Positions 54,570-62,204 of a stretch of 64,000 nt of DNA are shown piece after piece. Position 1 is the first letter of the stretch. Every line of letters starts with the position of its first letter. Source of the stretch: Bacillus ectoiniformans (GTDB lineage: Bacteria > Bacillota > Bacilli > Bacillales > Domibacillaceae); NCBI RefSeq assembly GCF_016908875.1, contig NZ_JAFBES010000006.1, forward strand, positions 170,159 to 234,158, given 5' to 3'. The notes under the pieces are model-generated. The model was not told the origin of the DNA. It did not search any database and saw only the letters and a program-made list of their open reading frames with translations. Both the position numbers and the translations under genes were made by a program.

Positions 54570-54926
54570 AGTCATTCCCCTTTCTAGCCTTTCCTTGGGG
54601 AAAAGCACACAAACAAACGTTCTTATATTATTATATCATAAAAACGACAAGCATTCTTAAGTCAGAATAATTTCTTAAAAAAGAGCCGGCTTCTATCCGT
54701 TCTCCACTTATCTACTGCCCTATTGTAAATATCATTTTTCTTAAAGGCAAATGATATTTTACATTGCCGTTCTCTGCCAAGTGTCTTCTATGTATGCTGA
54801 TAGACGGGGTGATAGCCAATTCAGACAGTCTGCTTTCACAGCAAAAGAGCCGGGCTCCCAATTCCTAACGACAGTTTATACTAACGTCAGGATCGGAACC
54901 AGGCACTTCATTGATCATGGATACGC
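54570..54926. other. Gene-free region between parE and yneT
   Basis: A 357-base stretch. It holds a TATAAT hexamer at ~54635 that may be the parE -10 box, an 11-bp A/T hairpin (54726-54736 with 54749-54759) and the imperfect palindromic element at 54847-54906. An 82-codon frame on the plus strand has no ribosome site and shows no family resemblance. Confidence 0.4.
54847..54906. repeat. Imperfect palindromic element (REP/MITE-like)
   Basis: The arms GAGCCGGGCTCC (54847-54858) and GGAACCAGGCAC (54895-54906) are inverted relatives; the centre has a repeated CTAACG. On the minus strand it is followed by CTTTTGC, so it may also terminate yneT, whose stop is 20 bases upstream. I see no second copy in this window. 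The repeat nature is an inference. Confidence 0.45.
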
Positions 54927-55337
54927 CTATTTGGTTAACGCGTGCTCCACTTTAATGCAGCTGTCCATAATCACCGTTTTGCCAAGGCCTTTTAAATAAT
55001 CATAGGCTTCCTTATGCGCAACCCCTTGCTGCGCCCAAAAAACATCGCAATCTATTTCAGCGAATTCCCTTGCAATCTCAGGAAGATACTCTGAACGGCG
55101 GAACACATTGACTATGTCCACTGGCTGATCAATTTCTTTCAGTGAAGATACAGCCTTTTCACCGAGAACTTCATCAACCGAAGGGTTTACAGGAATAATC
55201 GTATAACCTGCGTTTTGCATAGCCTCTGATACCATATAACTAGTACGGTTCGGATTATCACTTAACCCCACCACAGCGATGCGTTTCGCTTTCTTCAAAA
55301 TTTGTCCTCTTTCCTCTCTAGATGGGTTTTGCATCAT
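54927..55337 (-). CDS. yneT: CoA-binding protein (YneT family)
   Basis: 136 residues. The Rossmann-like CoA_binding fold is clear: I-A-V-V-G-L-S-D-N-P-N-R-T-S-Y-M-V, I-I-P-V-N-P-S-V-D-E-V-L-G, and V-D-I-V-N-V-F-R-R-S-E-Y. It corresponds to B. subtilis yneT, which lies beside parE. The role is unknown. AGGAGG lies seven bases before the ATG. Confidence 0.9.
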   Translation of the reverse strand: MMQNPSREERGQILKKAKRIAVVGLSDNPNRTSYMVSEAMQNAGYTIIPVNPSVDEVLGEKAVSSLKEIDQPVDIVNVFRRSEYLPEIAREFAEIDCDVFWAQQGVAHKEAYDYLKGLGKTVIMDSCIKVEHALTK

Positions 55338-55406
55338 TACAGTTCCTCCTGTCCAAATATATACTCATATAGTTCTATGCTTAGTCTTTGTTTTCCTTTA
55401 ACAGTT

Positions 55407-56702
55407 TTAATATTCCTGCTTATTGCGACCGAAATGTAGTGAAAATTGCTCAACCAAGATCGCGATTAGCGTACCAAAAATTAATCCGTTGTTAAATAAA
55501 GATGTCATCACAACAGGCAGGTCACGATAAGCCTCTGCAGGGACAAACATGACTCCCACTCCTGCAAGCAGAGAAACTCCCGCCACTAAACGAGACCGTT
55601 CAATATTCTTTTCCTTATCCAATTCAGAAAAAGCTAACCCTACCATCCGTGAAAAAATAACAAACGTTACCGCATATCCTACTGGAGCAGGGAGCGAGGC
55701 TAAAATATTCATTGCCGGCGGACAAACACTTAGGACGATGACTAACACAGATCCTCCTATAAATGGGGCAATGGAGGCTATTTTCGTCTGCGCCACAAAA
55801 CCTGCAGAACCTGAAATAGGAACCGAACCTATGGCAGAAAGACTTCCTGCCAACATTTGATTGACGCCCGTTACCACTCCTGCCGCACGATAACTGCTGT
55901 TTTTTTCGCTACCGGTTACCAGCTTCACCACTTCCTCCATCACTCGGATCGAAGCAATCATATTAGCCGTTAATAACAGTGTGATAAAGGCAGCTGTCAC
56001 CACGGTTCCAAGATCAAAGATCGGCGGTCCAAACACAAAAAGAGCCGGCAGCTGAAACCATATCCCCCCACTTGAAGGAATGGCTGGCGTTTGACCGATC
56101 ATGATAAAAAGGAGCCATCCGAATAGAAGTGAAATAATGACTGAATATTGACGGACCCAGCCCAGACGGTGCATGGAAAAGTAATAAGCCGCTAGCAGAG
56201 TCACTAAACTTCCGCCCATAACTGGGAGGATCACTGTTCCCGTGTCATTCGGCAAACCGAGCATGCCTCTCATAAATGATCCGCTCAGCTGCAGGATCAA
56301 GAGCAGCAAATAAACAAACGTAATCGTTGGGGTAAACAGCCCTGCTAGTTTCTGCAGCAAACCGAACCCTGCTAAAATAATAAATATCACACCTGATACC
56401 AGCATTCCGCCTTGAAGGCTTTGTAAGGCTTCAGTGCTAGAAGAATAAATAGTTCCGGCAAAACCAGCGTAAATGGCGAAAACACCCCACCATAGTCCTG
56501 CAGGCCCCTCATTAATTGGCAATCGATGTCCGATTAACGCCTGCAGCAATCCTGAAATTCCGAGCACAAACATCGTTCGCTGAACAAAATCTGAAGTTTC
56601 CGCCGGAGAGAATCCAAAAAGATTGGCTATTGCAATAGGGGCAACAAGGGAACTTGCCAAGATAAATCCCATCCATTGCCAAGCACTCAAAAACATTTTC
56701 AT
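55407..56702 (-). CDS. NCS2 purine/uracil permease
   Basis: 431 residues, about fourteen hydrophobic segments. The first part (P-I-N-E-G-P-A-G-L-W-W-G) and the central N-Q-M-L-A-G-S-L-S-A-I-G-S-V-P-I-S-G-S-A-G-F-V match the nucleobase-cation symporter-2 family, near YbbY/YwdJ-type purine permeases. It imports a nucleobase with protons. It sits between yneT and plsY, where B. subtilis has none, so it was probably inserted. AGGTGG lies four bases before the ATG. No purine riboswitch is visible upstream. Confidence 0.85.
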   Translation of the reverse strand: MKMFLSAWQWMGFILASSLVAPIAIANLFGFSPAETSDFVQRTMFVLGISGLLQALIGHRLPINEGPAGLWWGVFAIYAGFAGTIYSSSTEALQSLQGGMLVSGVIFIILAGFGLLQKLAGLFTPTITFVYLLLLILQLSGSFMRGMLGLPNDTGTVILPVMGGSLVTLLAAYYFSMHRLGWVRQYSVIISLLFGWLLFIMIGQTPAIPSSGGIWFQLPALFVFGPPIFDLGTVVTAAFITLLLTANMIASIRVMEEVVKLVTGSEKNSSYRAAGVVTGVNQMLAGSLSAIGSVPISGSAGFVAQTKIASIAPFIGGSVLVIVLSVCPPAMNILASLPAPVGYAVTFVIFSRMVGLAFSELDKEKNIERSRLVAGVSLLAGVGVMFVPAEAYRDLPVVMTSLFNNGLIFGTLIAILVEQFSLHFGRNKQEY

Positions 56703-56901
56703 CTTTCCACCTGTTTTCTCATTTATATTAAAATATTGAATATATTTCTATTTATAAGGGTACGCCACTTTTTTCAATCGGGCAATTGAAAAGTTTCCCC
56801 TCAAAATCTGCTTCCCGTGTTAAAATAAAGTGGAACTTCTATTTAATCTTTATATTTTTTGCATACATACATGATACTTGGTTTATAAAAGGAGTAATTA
56901 T

Positions 56902-57483
56902 ATGATTATTGGATTAATTATTTTACTTGCCTATCTTCTTGGTTCAATCCCGTCAGGACTGATTATCGGGAAGTCTTTTTTCGGGATTGATATTCGCGAA
57001 CACGGGAGCGGCAACCTTGGGGCGACGAACTCCTTCCGGACGCTTGGAGTCAAAGCTGGATTAGTCGTCACACTTGCAGATATATTAAAGGGAACCATTG
57101 CCACGCTGCTTCCTATTTGGCTTGGCGCAGATTTCCACCCGCTATTGGCAGGTACCATTGCCGTTATTGGACATATGTTTCCAGTGTTTGCCGGCTTTAG
57201 AGGCGGTAAAGCCGTGGCTACTTCTGGCGGCGTGCTTCTGGCATTTGAACCGCTTTTATTTCTGCTTTTAGTTGTTACTTTTTTTGTCTCGTTATATTTT
57301 TCAAAGTATGTCTCGTTATCTTCCATCATTGTAGCTATTACCGCATGGACCTACTCTATTCTATTTGGAGAAATGCCATTAATCATCGTGGTAAGCGTCT
57401 TAGCATTCTTTGTGATCTACAGACACCGGGCCAATATGGGCAGAATTAAAGACCAAACAGAACCAAAGATTACTTGGATGTAG
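56902..57483 (+). CDS. plsY: Glycerol-3-phosphate acyltransferase PlsY
   Basis: 193 residues with five membrane helices. PlsY motifs are intact: L-L-G-S-I-P-S-G (motif 1), [12 protein letters not shown] (motif 1 loop), [17 protein letters not shown] (motif 2), and R-H-R-A-N-M-G-R (motif 3). It acylates glycerol-3-phosphate from acyl-phosphate, the first step of phospholipid synthesis in Firmicutes. AAAAGGAG lies seven bases before the ATG; the upstream frame starts with a TTG that is not used. Equivalent to B. subtilis yneS. Confidence 0.96.
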   Translation: MIIGLIILLAYLLGSIPSGLIIGKSFFGIDIREHGSGNLGATNSFRTLGVKAGLVVTLADILKGTIATLLPIWLGADFHPLLAGTIAVIGHMFPVFAGFRGGKAVATSGGVLLAFEPLLFLLLVVTFFVSLYFSKYVSLSSIIVAITAWTYSILFGEMPLIIVVSVLAFFVIYRHRANMGRIKDQTEPKITWM

Positions 57484-57510
57484 CGAATACGTCATCTTAG
57501 ATAAAAAATG

Positions 57511-57582
57511 AAGCCAGGCTTCCCAATCGTTTTTAAGTATATCTCTTATACTCTATTAAACGATAAATGAGCAGCCTGGCTT
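57511..57582. terminator. Three-tier bidirectional hairpin between plsY and the FapA-like gene
   Basis: Three nested stems: AAGCCAGGCT (57511-57520) with AGCCTGGCTT (57573-57582); ATCGTTT (57526-57532) with AAACGAT (57558-57564); AGTATA (57536-57541) with TATACT (57547-57552). It ends in TTTTT on the plus strand and lies between convergent genes. Confidence 0.8.
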
Positions 57583-57600
57583 TTTACCATATCTATATAT

Positions 57601-59565
57601 TCAATGAAGTTCCAATTCCCCATCTTCATTTAAATGGGCATTTACAAGAGTTGTGGTCTTATAAAACGTATGTCTTCTTTTGCCCACTTGTATGATTGTA
57701 TCAATATAGGCTGTGCCTATCACAATTCTTCCCGTTTCTGATACTTTAATAACTGTTTTAACTCCCGCTTCAGAACCAGCTGATTTGGCTTGAACTAATG
57801 TATCTGCCTCTATTTCCCCGCCCTTCACATACCCGGCAATCTTAATGGAGCAGCTGGCTTTTAATTTAGAATTATAAACTCCGTTGCCAGTGACAATAAT
57901 ATCTCCGCTGCTCGAAATTTGACTGTTGATCGCATAAGGCACGGTTATAAATGTATGTTCACTCGGAGGCGTTGAATAGAATTCATGCAGACCTTTAACC
58001 TTTTTATTTAGCTGCATCACTTCACTTACAGTTAAATGCTGACTCCCTTTCGTTAAAAATACCCGATAAAGCGAATTAGCCAGTTCCACCCATTCTTTTT
58101 GCAGCGCATATTTTCTCTGGGAAGCTTCTCTTACAAACCCTTTTATAGCAGACGGCAAGCTTTGGAAGTTTCTTTCTAACAGAAGCTTTATAGCCTTATC
58201 TTCATCTTCCTGCTTATTCGCATGATTGGATTGTTCCATCCGTTCAACTAATTGCTCGATGGATGCGCAATAAAGAGACAATTCTTCTTGCACATCCCCA
58301 AGCATTTTCAGCAGCGATTCATTCACTGTTTGAGAACTGCCGGATGTTACAATCGATGAAAACACGTTCTTTTGAATCACAGTTGACCGATTAGCAAACA
58401 ATGAGCCTCCGGTTACTTGGCCGCTGACTTCAATATCGCCTTCTGCTTCAACTTTCATCGTTTCGTGAACATGTCCCTGAACTTCAACGTCTCCTTGAAA
58501 ACGGATATGTCCGCTTGTAATATCAACATCCCCGTCATGACACAGCCTATTTAACACTTCAACTTTATAAGTTAACCCGCGAGTTTCTACATGGAGTCTG
58601 CCGTTATCTGTCGCAAACAATTGCCCATCTTCAAGCAAAGTGCCTTTTCCAAGCCGAATAATCGCTTCTTTTACAGGCTTGGCAAGTAATGTTTCGCCTC
58701 TGACCGTTTTTCCATCTATTCCGGGCTGGGGCATATTGACTGTTGCCAATAACTCCCCTTTGATGACTTGCGGTATGACTCTCACTTCACGAAAATCTGC
58801 TGTGCCTTGTTCATCCACTTTAGGCGGAGTTAATCCTGATTTATAATTCACGTGAAAATTTAAACTTCCATTCTGCCCTTCTATTGGAAATAGCCCCTTT
58901 GCGACGATCACTTCAGCAGATTGAAGCACCTCACAAGCTTCCTCCACTTTCTCCTCCTCAATGCCATAATTGATCCCCAATCGATTCAGTTCATTTCTGA
59001 TGATTTCTACTGTCAGATCATTCGACAGCTTCTTTTCTTCCTGAGCTTCTAAAACGATCATTTGTGAAGGTGTATGATCACACACTGTGTAACGGGTATG
59101 GACACCAGGGTCAATCACTGCAACAGCGAGCATGTTATTTTCCCTTAGTTCAAGCTTCCATTCAAATGGCGTCAACTCTTCTTTCCCTTTAATTTCTACT
59201 TGGTCATTTATTTTAAGGTAAGCCCGCTCCTCCGCTAATTCTCCATTTATAAACAGTTCTAAATGAGGATGAGGTTCAATAGCCGGCTGTTCTTCTCCGT
59301 TCGATATAAAATGGAATGAACCGTCCTGAATGCTTATTGCTGCACGGGGTTCATCATTTTCCTTGCTGCCGTTGTTTATGCTGCTGTCCTCTTGCTTTTT
59401 CTTTACTTCTACAATCGCTTTTTTTCGATTAATGCCTAATAGACCTTGGGAGGGTTGCTGTAAAATTGTAATCTCAGCTGCTTCCCTCGAAATACCCAGG
59501 TTGGATAACCCTATTTTTATCGCTTCTTCAATTGAAGCTGCCACTATTTTTTCTGACTTTTCCAT
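57601..59565 (-). CDS. FapA (DUF342) family protein with N-terminal Jag-N-like domain
   Basis: 654 residues. Residues ~1-50 look like the Jag N-terminal KOW-like motif (A-A-S-I-E-E-A-I-K-I-G-L-S-N-L-G-I-S, G-L-L-G-I-N-R-K-K-A). The rest is the FapA beta-solenoid domain: repeated strands with G-D-I/V-x-I-x-G (e.g. G-D-V-D-I-T-S-G-H-I-R-F, G-D-I-E-V-S-G-Q-V) and an inserted coiled coil (~440-530). FapA-like proteins belong to a flagellar/motility-associated family. GGGAGGGG lies five bases before the ATG. It lies convergent to plsY. Confidence 0.82.
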   Translation of the reverse strand: MEKSEKIVAASIEEAIKIGLSNLGISREAAEITILQQPSQGLLGINRKKAIVEVKKKQEDSSINNGSKENDEPRAAISIQDGSFHFISNGEEQPAIEPHPHLELFINGELAEERAYLKINDQVEIKGKEELTPFEWKLELRENNMLAVAVIDPGVHTRYTVCDHTPSQMIVLEAQEEKKLSNDLTVEIIRNELNRLGINYGIEEEKVEEACEVLQSAEVIVAKGLFPIEGQNGSLNFHVNYKSGLTPPKVDEQGTADFREVRVIPQVIKGELLATVNMPQPGIDGKTVRGETLLAKPVKEAIIRLGKGTLLEDGQLFATDNGRLHVETRGLTYKVEVLNRLCHDGDVDITSGHIRFQGDVEVQGHVHETMKVEAEGDIEVSGQVTGGSLFANRSTVIQKNVFSSIVTSGSSQTVNESLLKMLGDVQEELSLYCASIEQLVERMEQSNHANKQEDEDKAIKLLLERNFQSLPSAIKGFVREASQRKYALQKEWVELANSLYRVFLTKGSQHLTVSEVMQLNKKVKGLHEFYSTPPSEHTFITVPYAINSQISSSGDIIVTGNGVYNSKLKASCSIKIAGYVKGGEIEADTLVQAKSAGSEAGVKTVIKVSETGRIVIGTAYIDTIIQVGKRRHTFYKTTTLVNAHLNEDGELELH

Positions 59566-59765
59566 CGATTCCCCTCCCAGCTTAATTATTATTTATTCTC
59601 TTGTTGCTGTCTATCTGCTGCTATAAAATTAGGTCTTTTATCCTTGCTTGACAGTTTATCAAGTTACTATAATTGAATTATGTAAACAAACTCTTTATGC
59701 AATCTTTTTCTTTTATTTTATTCCAAAGGAGTGATACACTAATCAAAAAACAGCGGAGGGATCAC

Positions 59766-60059
59766 ATGAAGATTATTATCGAGGACGATGCATTAAATTG
59801 GTTCTTATCAGATATGGAAGTCAAGGCGGGTGAATATATCCGCTTTTATGTAAGATATGGCGGATCGAGTTCACTGCATGAAGGCTTTTCACTTGGAGTA
59901 ACAAAAGAGGAGCCCATCGATGTAGGGGCAAAGGCCATCTATCATGAGGCCGTTTTTTTTGTGGAAGAAAAAGATTTATGGTACTTTGACGGACACGATC
60001 TGCATGTAAATTATGACCGCACGTCTGATGGCCCTGTTTATCAATACGTAAAGTCTTAA
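59766..60059 (+). CDS. yneR: HesB/YneR-like iron-sulphur-related protein
   Basis: 97 residues, M-K-I-I-I-E-D-D-A-L-N-W-F with E-Y-I-R-F-Y-V-R-Y-G-G as the core of HesB/IscA relatives; the usual cysteine motif is absent, as in YneR-type proteins. Position and neighbours match B. subtilis yneR. Function unknown. The start at 59766 follows GGAGGG by five bases; a longer upstream frame (31 codons) has no such site. Confidence 0.85.
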   Translation: MKIIIEDDALNWFLSDMEVKAGEYIRFYVRYGGSSSLHEGFSLGVTKEEPIDVGAKAIYHEAVFFVEEKDLWYFDGHDLHVNYDRTSDGPVYQYVKS

Positions 60060-60093
60060 TGTGAAGGAGAAAGAGAAGGCATTCTTTTTCTCC

Positions 60094-60396
60094 TTACAGC
60101 TTAAATCTTGATAGATGATCCAATAACCCTTCTTCCTCTAGAATCAGCCTTTGCCTTTCCCCCAGTAAATCAAAATGAGAATACCCCTTTTGCCGATAGT
60201 CAATCCACTCTTTTTGCAGCCCGTATTTTTCTCCCCATTTAATGAGCTTGTCTACGTCACTGCAGCCTACTTTCGTTACCGTTTTACACTCTTTAAAGCG
60301 CTCGTCAAGCCAGTAATGAGTTAAAAAAGCGATCTCTCCTTGATCTATTTTTCTTTTCCACTCCATTAATTCGCTTTTCTTAATGCCAAAAGCCAT
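60094..60396 (-). CDS. yneQ: YneQ-like protein
   Basis: 100 residues beginning M-A-F-G-I-K-K-S-E-L-M-E-W. The segment G-E-I-A-F-L-T-H-Y-W-L-D-E-R-F and T-K-V-G-C-S-D-V-D-K-L closely resemble B. subtilis YneQ as I recall it. It is soluble and of unknown function. The start at 60396 follows AGGTGA by about five bases. It lies 26 bases downstream of yneP and is probably cotranscribed with it. Confidence 0.8.
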   Translation of the reverse strand: MAFGIKKSELMEWKRKIDQGEIAFLTHYWLDERFKECKTVTKVGCSDVDKLIKWGEKYGLQKEWIDYRQKGYSHFDLLGERQRLILEEEGLLDHLSRFKL

Positions 60397-60422
60397 ATGA
60401 ATCACCTGACTTAAGATTTTAT

Positions 60423-60842
60423 TTATGTTCTTTTTTGTTTTTCATATTCTTCATGCCAATCAGGAAACATACGTTTCATGGAGATTGGGCGAAACGTATC
60501 TTTAGTTACGATAGTATGTGTACTTTCACCTGTTACACAGACTTCCCCTTGTGCATTTTTTATTTCATACCCATATGTAGTTCTGACACCATTGTAGCGA
60601 TCGATCCATGTATGAATCCATGCCGTGTCCCCATAGCGAAAAGGCTTCTTATAGGATAGGTGAATGTCTAGAACTGGCGACACAAACCCTTCCTTCTCCA
60701 TTTCTGCATAATTAAATCCTAAATCTTCAATTAATTGAGTTCGCCCGAGTTCAAACCATACCGCATATTGTCCATGATAGACCACTTGCATGGCATCCGT
60801 TTCAGCATAGCGAACCTGTACTTCTTTCGTTGAAATCAACAT
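60423..60842 (-). CDS. yneP: Acyl-CoA thioesterase YneP (4HBT hot-dog fold)
   Basis: 139 residues. The hot-dog fold of YbgC-type thioesterases is clear: V-R-Y-A-E-T-D-A-M-Q-V-V-Y-H-G-Q-Y-A-V-W-F-E, then F-R-Y-G-D-T-A-W-I-H-T. The catalytic aspartate is D in E-T-D-A. It hydrolyses acyl-CoA. The gene lies upstream of yneQ, as in B. subtilis. GGGAGA lies ~8 bases before the ATG. Confidence 0.88.
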   Translation of the reverse strand: MLISTKEVQVRYAETDAMQVVYHGQYAVWFELGRTQLIEDLGFNYAEMEKEGFVSPVLDIHLSYKKPFRYGDTAWIHTWIDRYNGVRTTYGYEIKNAQGEVCVTGESTHTIVTKDTFRPISMKRMFPDWHEEYEKQKRT

Positions 60843-60919
60843 CTTCTCATTCTCCCTTATCTCTATTTTTGGAAGTCACTCTCATCTTACCATAAACAAA
60901 TGCCATCAAAAAAGAATAC

Positions 60920-60943
60920 TCCTCCATTATTGGTCAATAGTAA
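60920..60943 (+). promoter_or_regulatory. Palindromic motif upstream of the M20 peptidase gene
   Basis: CCTCCATTATTGGTCAATAGT contains TATTG-GT-CAATA. A closely similar sequence (TATCG-GT-CGATA, 19 of 22 bases shared with flanks) occurs at 2491-2512. Possibly sites for the same regulator. Confidence 0.35.
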
Positions 60944-61028
60944 CAACAAAAGTGAAGTTTAAGGTTTTTATCAATAGGGGTATTAGATTGAAATAGATCA
61001 TTGACTATATAGCAGGAGGTTTCATGTT

Positions 61029-62168
61029 ATGGATATTAAAACTTACCTCGAGCAAAACAAAGGTGAAATGATTGATTTATTTGAGAAGATCGTGAACACA
61101 GACAGTAATTCCTATGATAAAGAAGGCGTGGACAATGTCGGTGCTATATTAAAAGAAAAGTTTGAAAGCCTGGGAATGTATGTGAAGGTTCATCGTGAGA
61201 CAGAAGTGGGAAATCATTTAGAAATTAAGGCAAGCAGAGAAAGCGAGCCGAAAATTTTAATCATCGCTCACATGGACACAGTGTTTCCTAAAGGCGAACC
61301 TGAACGCCGGCCGTTTTCAATTATTGATGATAAAGCATACGGCCCAGGAGTGAACGATGAAAAGGCCAGCCACGTACAGCTTTTATATGCGATGAAAGCT
61401 TTAAAGGAGAGCAGTTCCCCCGCTCTTGAAAACGTTCATATTATATTTAACAGTGACGAAGAAATAGGATCTAGATCTTCTAAAGCATTAATTAAAGAAG
61501 CTGCAGAAGGAAAGGATTTCAGTCTCGTAGTCGAATGCGGCCGCCCAAATGACGGCGTAGTGACCGAGCGTAAAGGAGTCGGCCATTTTACAATGGAAGT
61601 CCAAGGGAGAAGTGCTCATTCAGGGGTTGAGCCAGAAATTGGCCGAAGCGCCATTGAAGAGCTGTCACACAAAGTGATTAAGCTTCAGCAATTAAATGAT
61701 TATGACCAAGGATTGACCGTGAATGTCGGTTTGATTAAAGGCGGTACATCCGTTAATACTGTGGCCCCAAGTGCTACTGCTGAAATTGATGTGCGCGTAG
61801 CTGATGAAGAACAGGCGGAAAAAGTAACAAAAGATATTAACGCCATCGCGCGGGAAGATCATGTGACCGGAACCCGTACGGAGCTTACCGGTTCAATCGG
61901 GCGTCCGGCGATGGAAAAGACGAAAGATACAGACAGACTGTTAGAAATGATTCAAAACGCCGGAAAAGAACTGGGCTTAGAGATTCACGAGGAATCGACT
62001 GGAGGCGGATCTGATGCCGCGTTCACTTCAGCTGAAGGCATTCCGACTGTGGACGGAATGGGTCCTATCGGGGAATTCTCTCACAGTGAGACCGATGAGT
62101 ATTCTGATCTTAATTCATTGATTGACCGGACAGCATTGCTTGTCAAAACCATTGAAAGACTATCATAA
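61029..62168 (+). CDS. M20-family metallopeptidase (carboxypeptidase G2-like)
   Basis: 379 residues. Metal-site motifs are seen: H-M-D-T-V-F (first), G-P-G-V-N-D-E-K-A-S, S-D-E-E-I-G-S (second) and E-C-G-R-P; the lid domain G-R-S-A-H-S-G-V (~195-200) follows. The fold and the H-M-D-T-V signature fit the glutamate carboxypeptidase/carboxypeptidase G2 branch, which releases C-terminal glutamate. AGGAGG lies nine bases before the ATG. It is 36 bases upstream of the gamma-glutamyltransferase gene, so both may work on gamma-glutamyl or glutamate conjugates. Confidence 0.87.
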   Translation: MDIKTYLEQNKGEMIDLFEKIVNTDSNSYDKEGVDNVGAILKEKFESLGMYVKVHRETEVGNHLEIKASRESEPKILIIAHMDTVFPKGEPERRPFSIIDDKAYGPGVNDEKASHVQLLYAMKALKESSSPALENVHIIFNSDEEIGSRSSKALIKEAAEGKDFSLVVECGRPNDGVVTERKGVGHFTMEVQGRSAHSGVEPEIGRSAIEELSHKVIKLQQLNDYDQGLTVNVGLIKGGTSVNTVAPSATAEIDVRVADEEQAEKVTKDINAIAREDHVTGTRTELTGSIGRPAMEKTKDTDRLLEMIQNAGKELGLEIHEESTGGGSDAAFTSAEGIPTVDGMGPIGEFSHSETDEYSDLNSLIDRTALLVKTIERLS

Positions 62169-62204
62169 CTAGAGATAAAACAAAATAAACCAGAGGTGGA
62201 GCAA

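Noticed and set aside
54751..54999. 82-codon plus-strand frame in the parE-yneT gap
   Set aside because: No ribosome site, overlaps the palindromic element and the end of yneT, and the translation resembles no protein.
56703..56877. Purine riboswitch before the NCS2 permease
   Set aside because: The leader lacks the conserved junction and loop sequences of the purine aptamer.
59673..59765. Extra 31 codons before yneR
   Set aside because: The ribosome site GGAGGG lies just before the ATG at 59766 and the extension has no similarity to the family.
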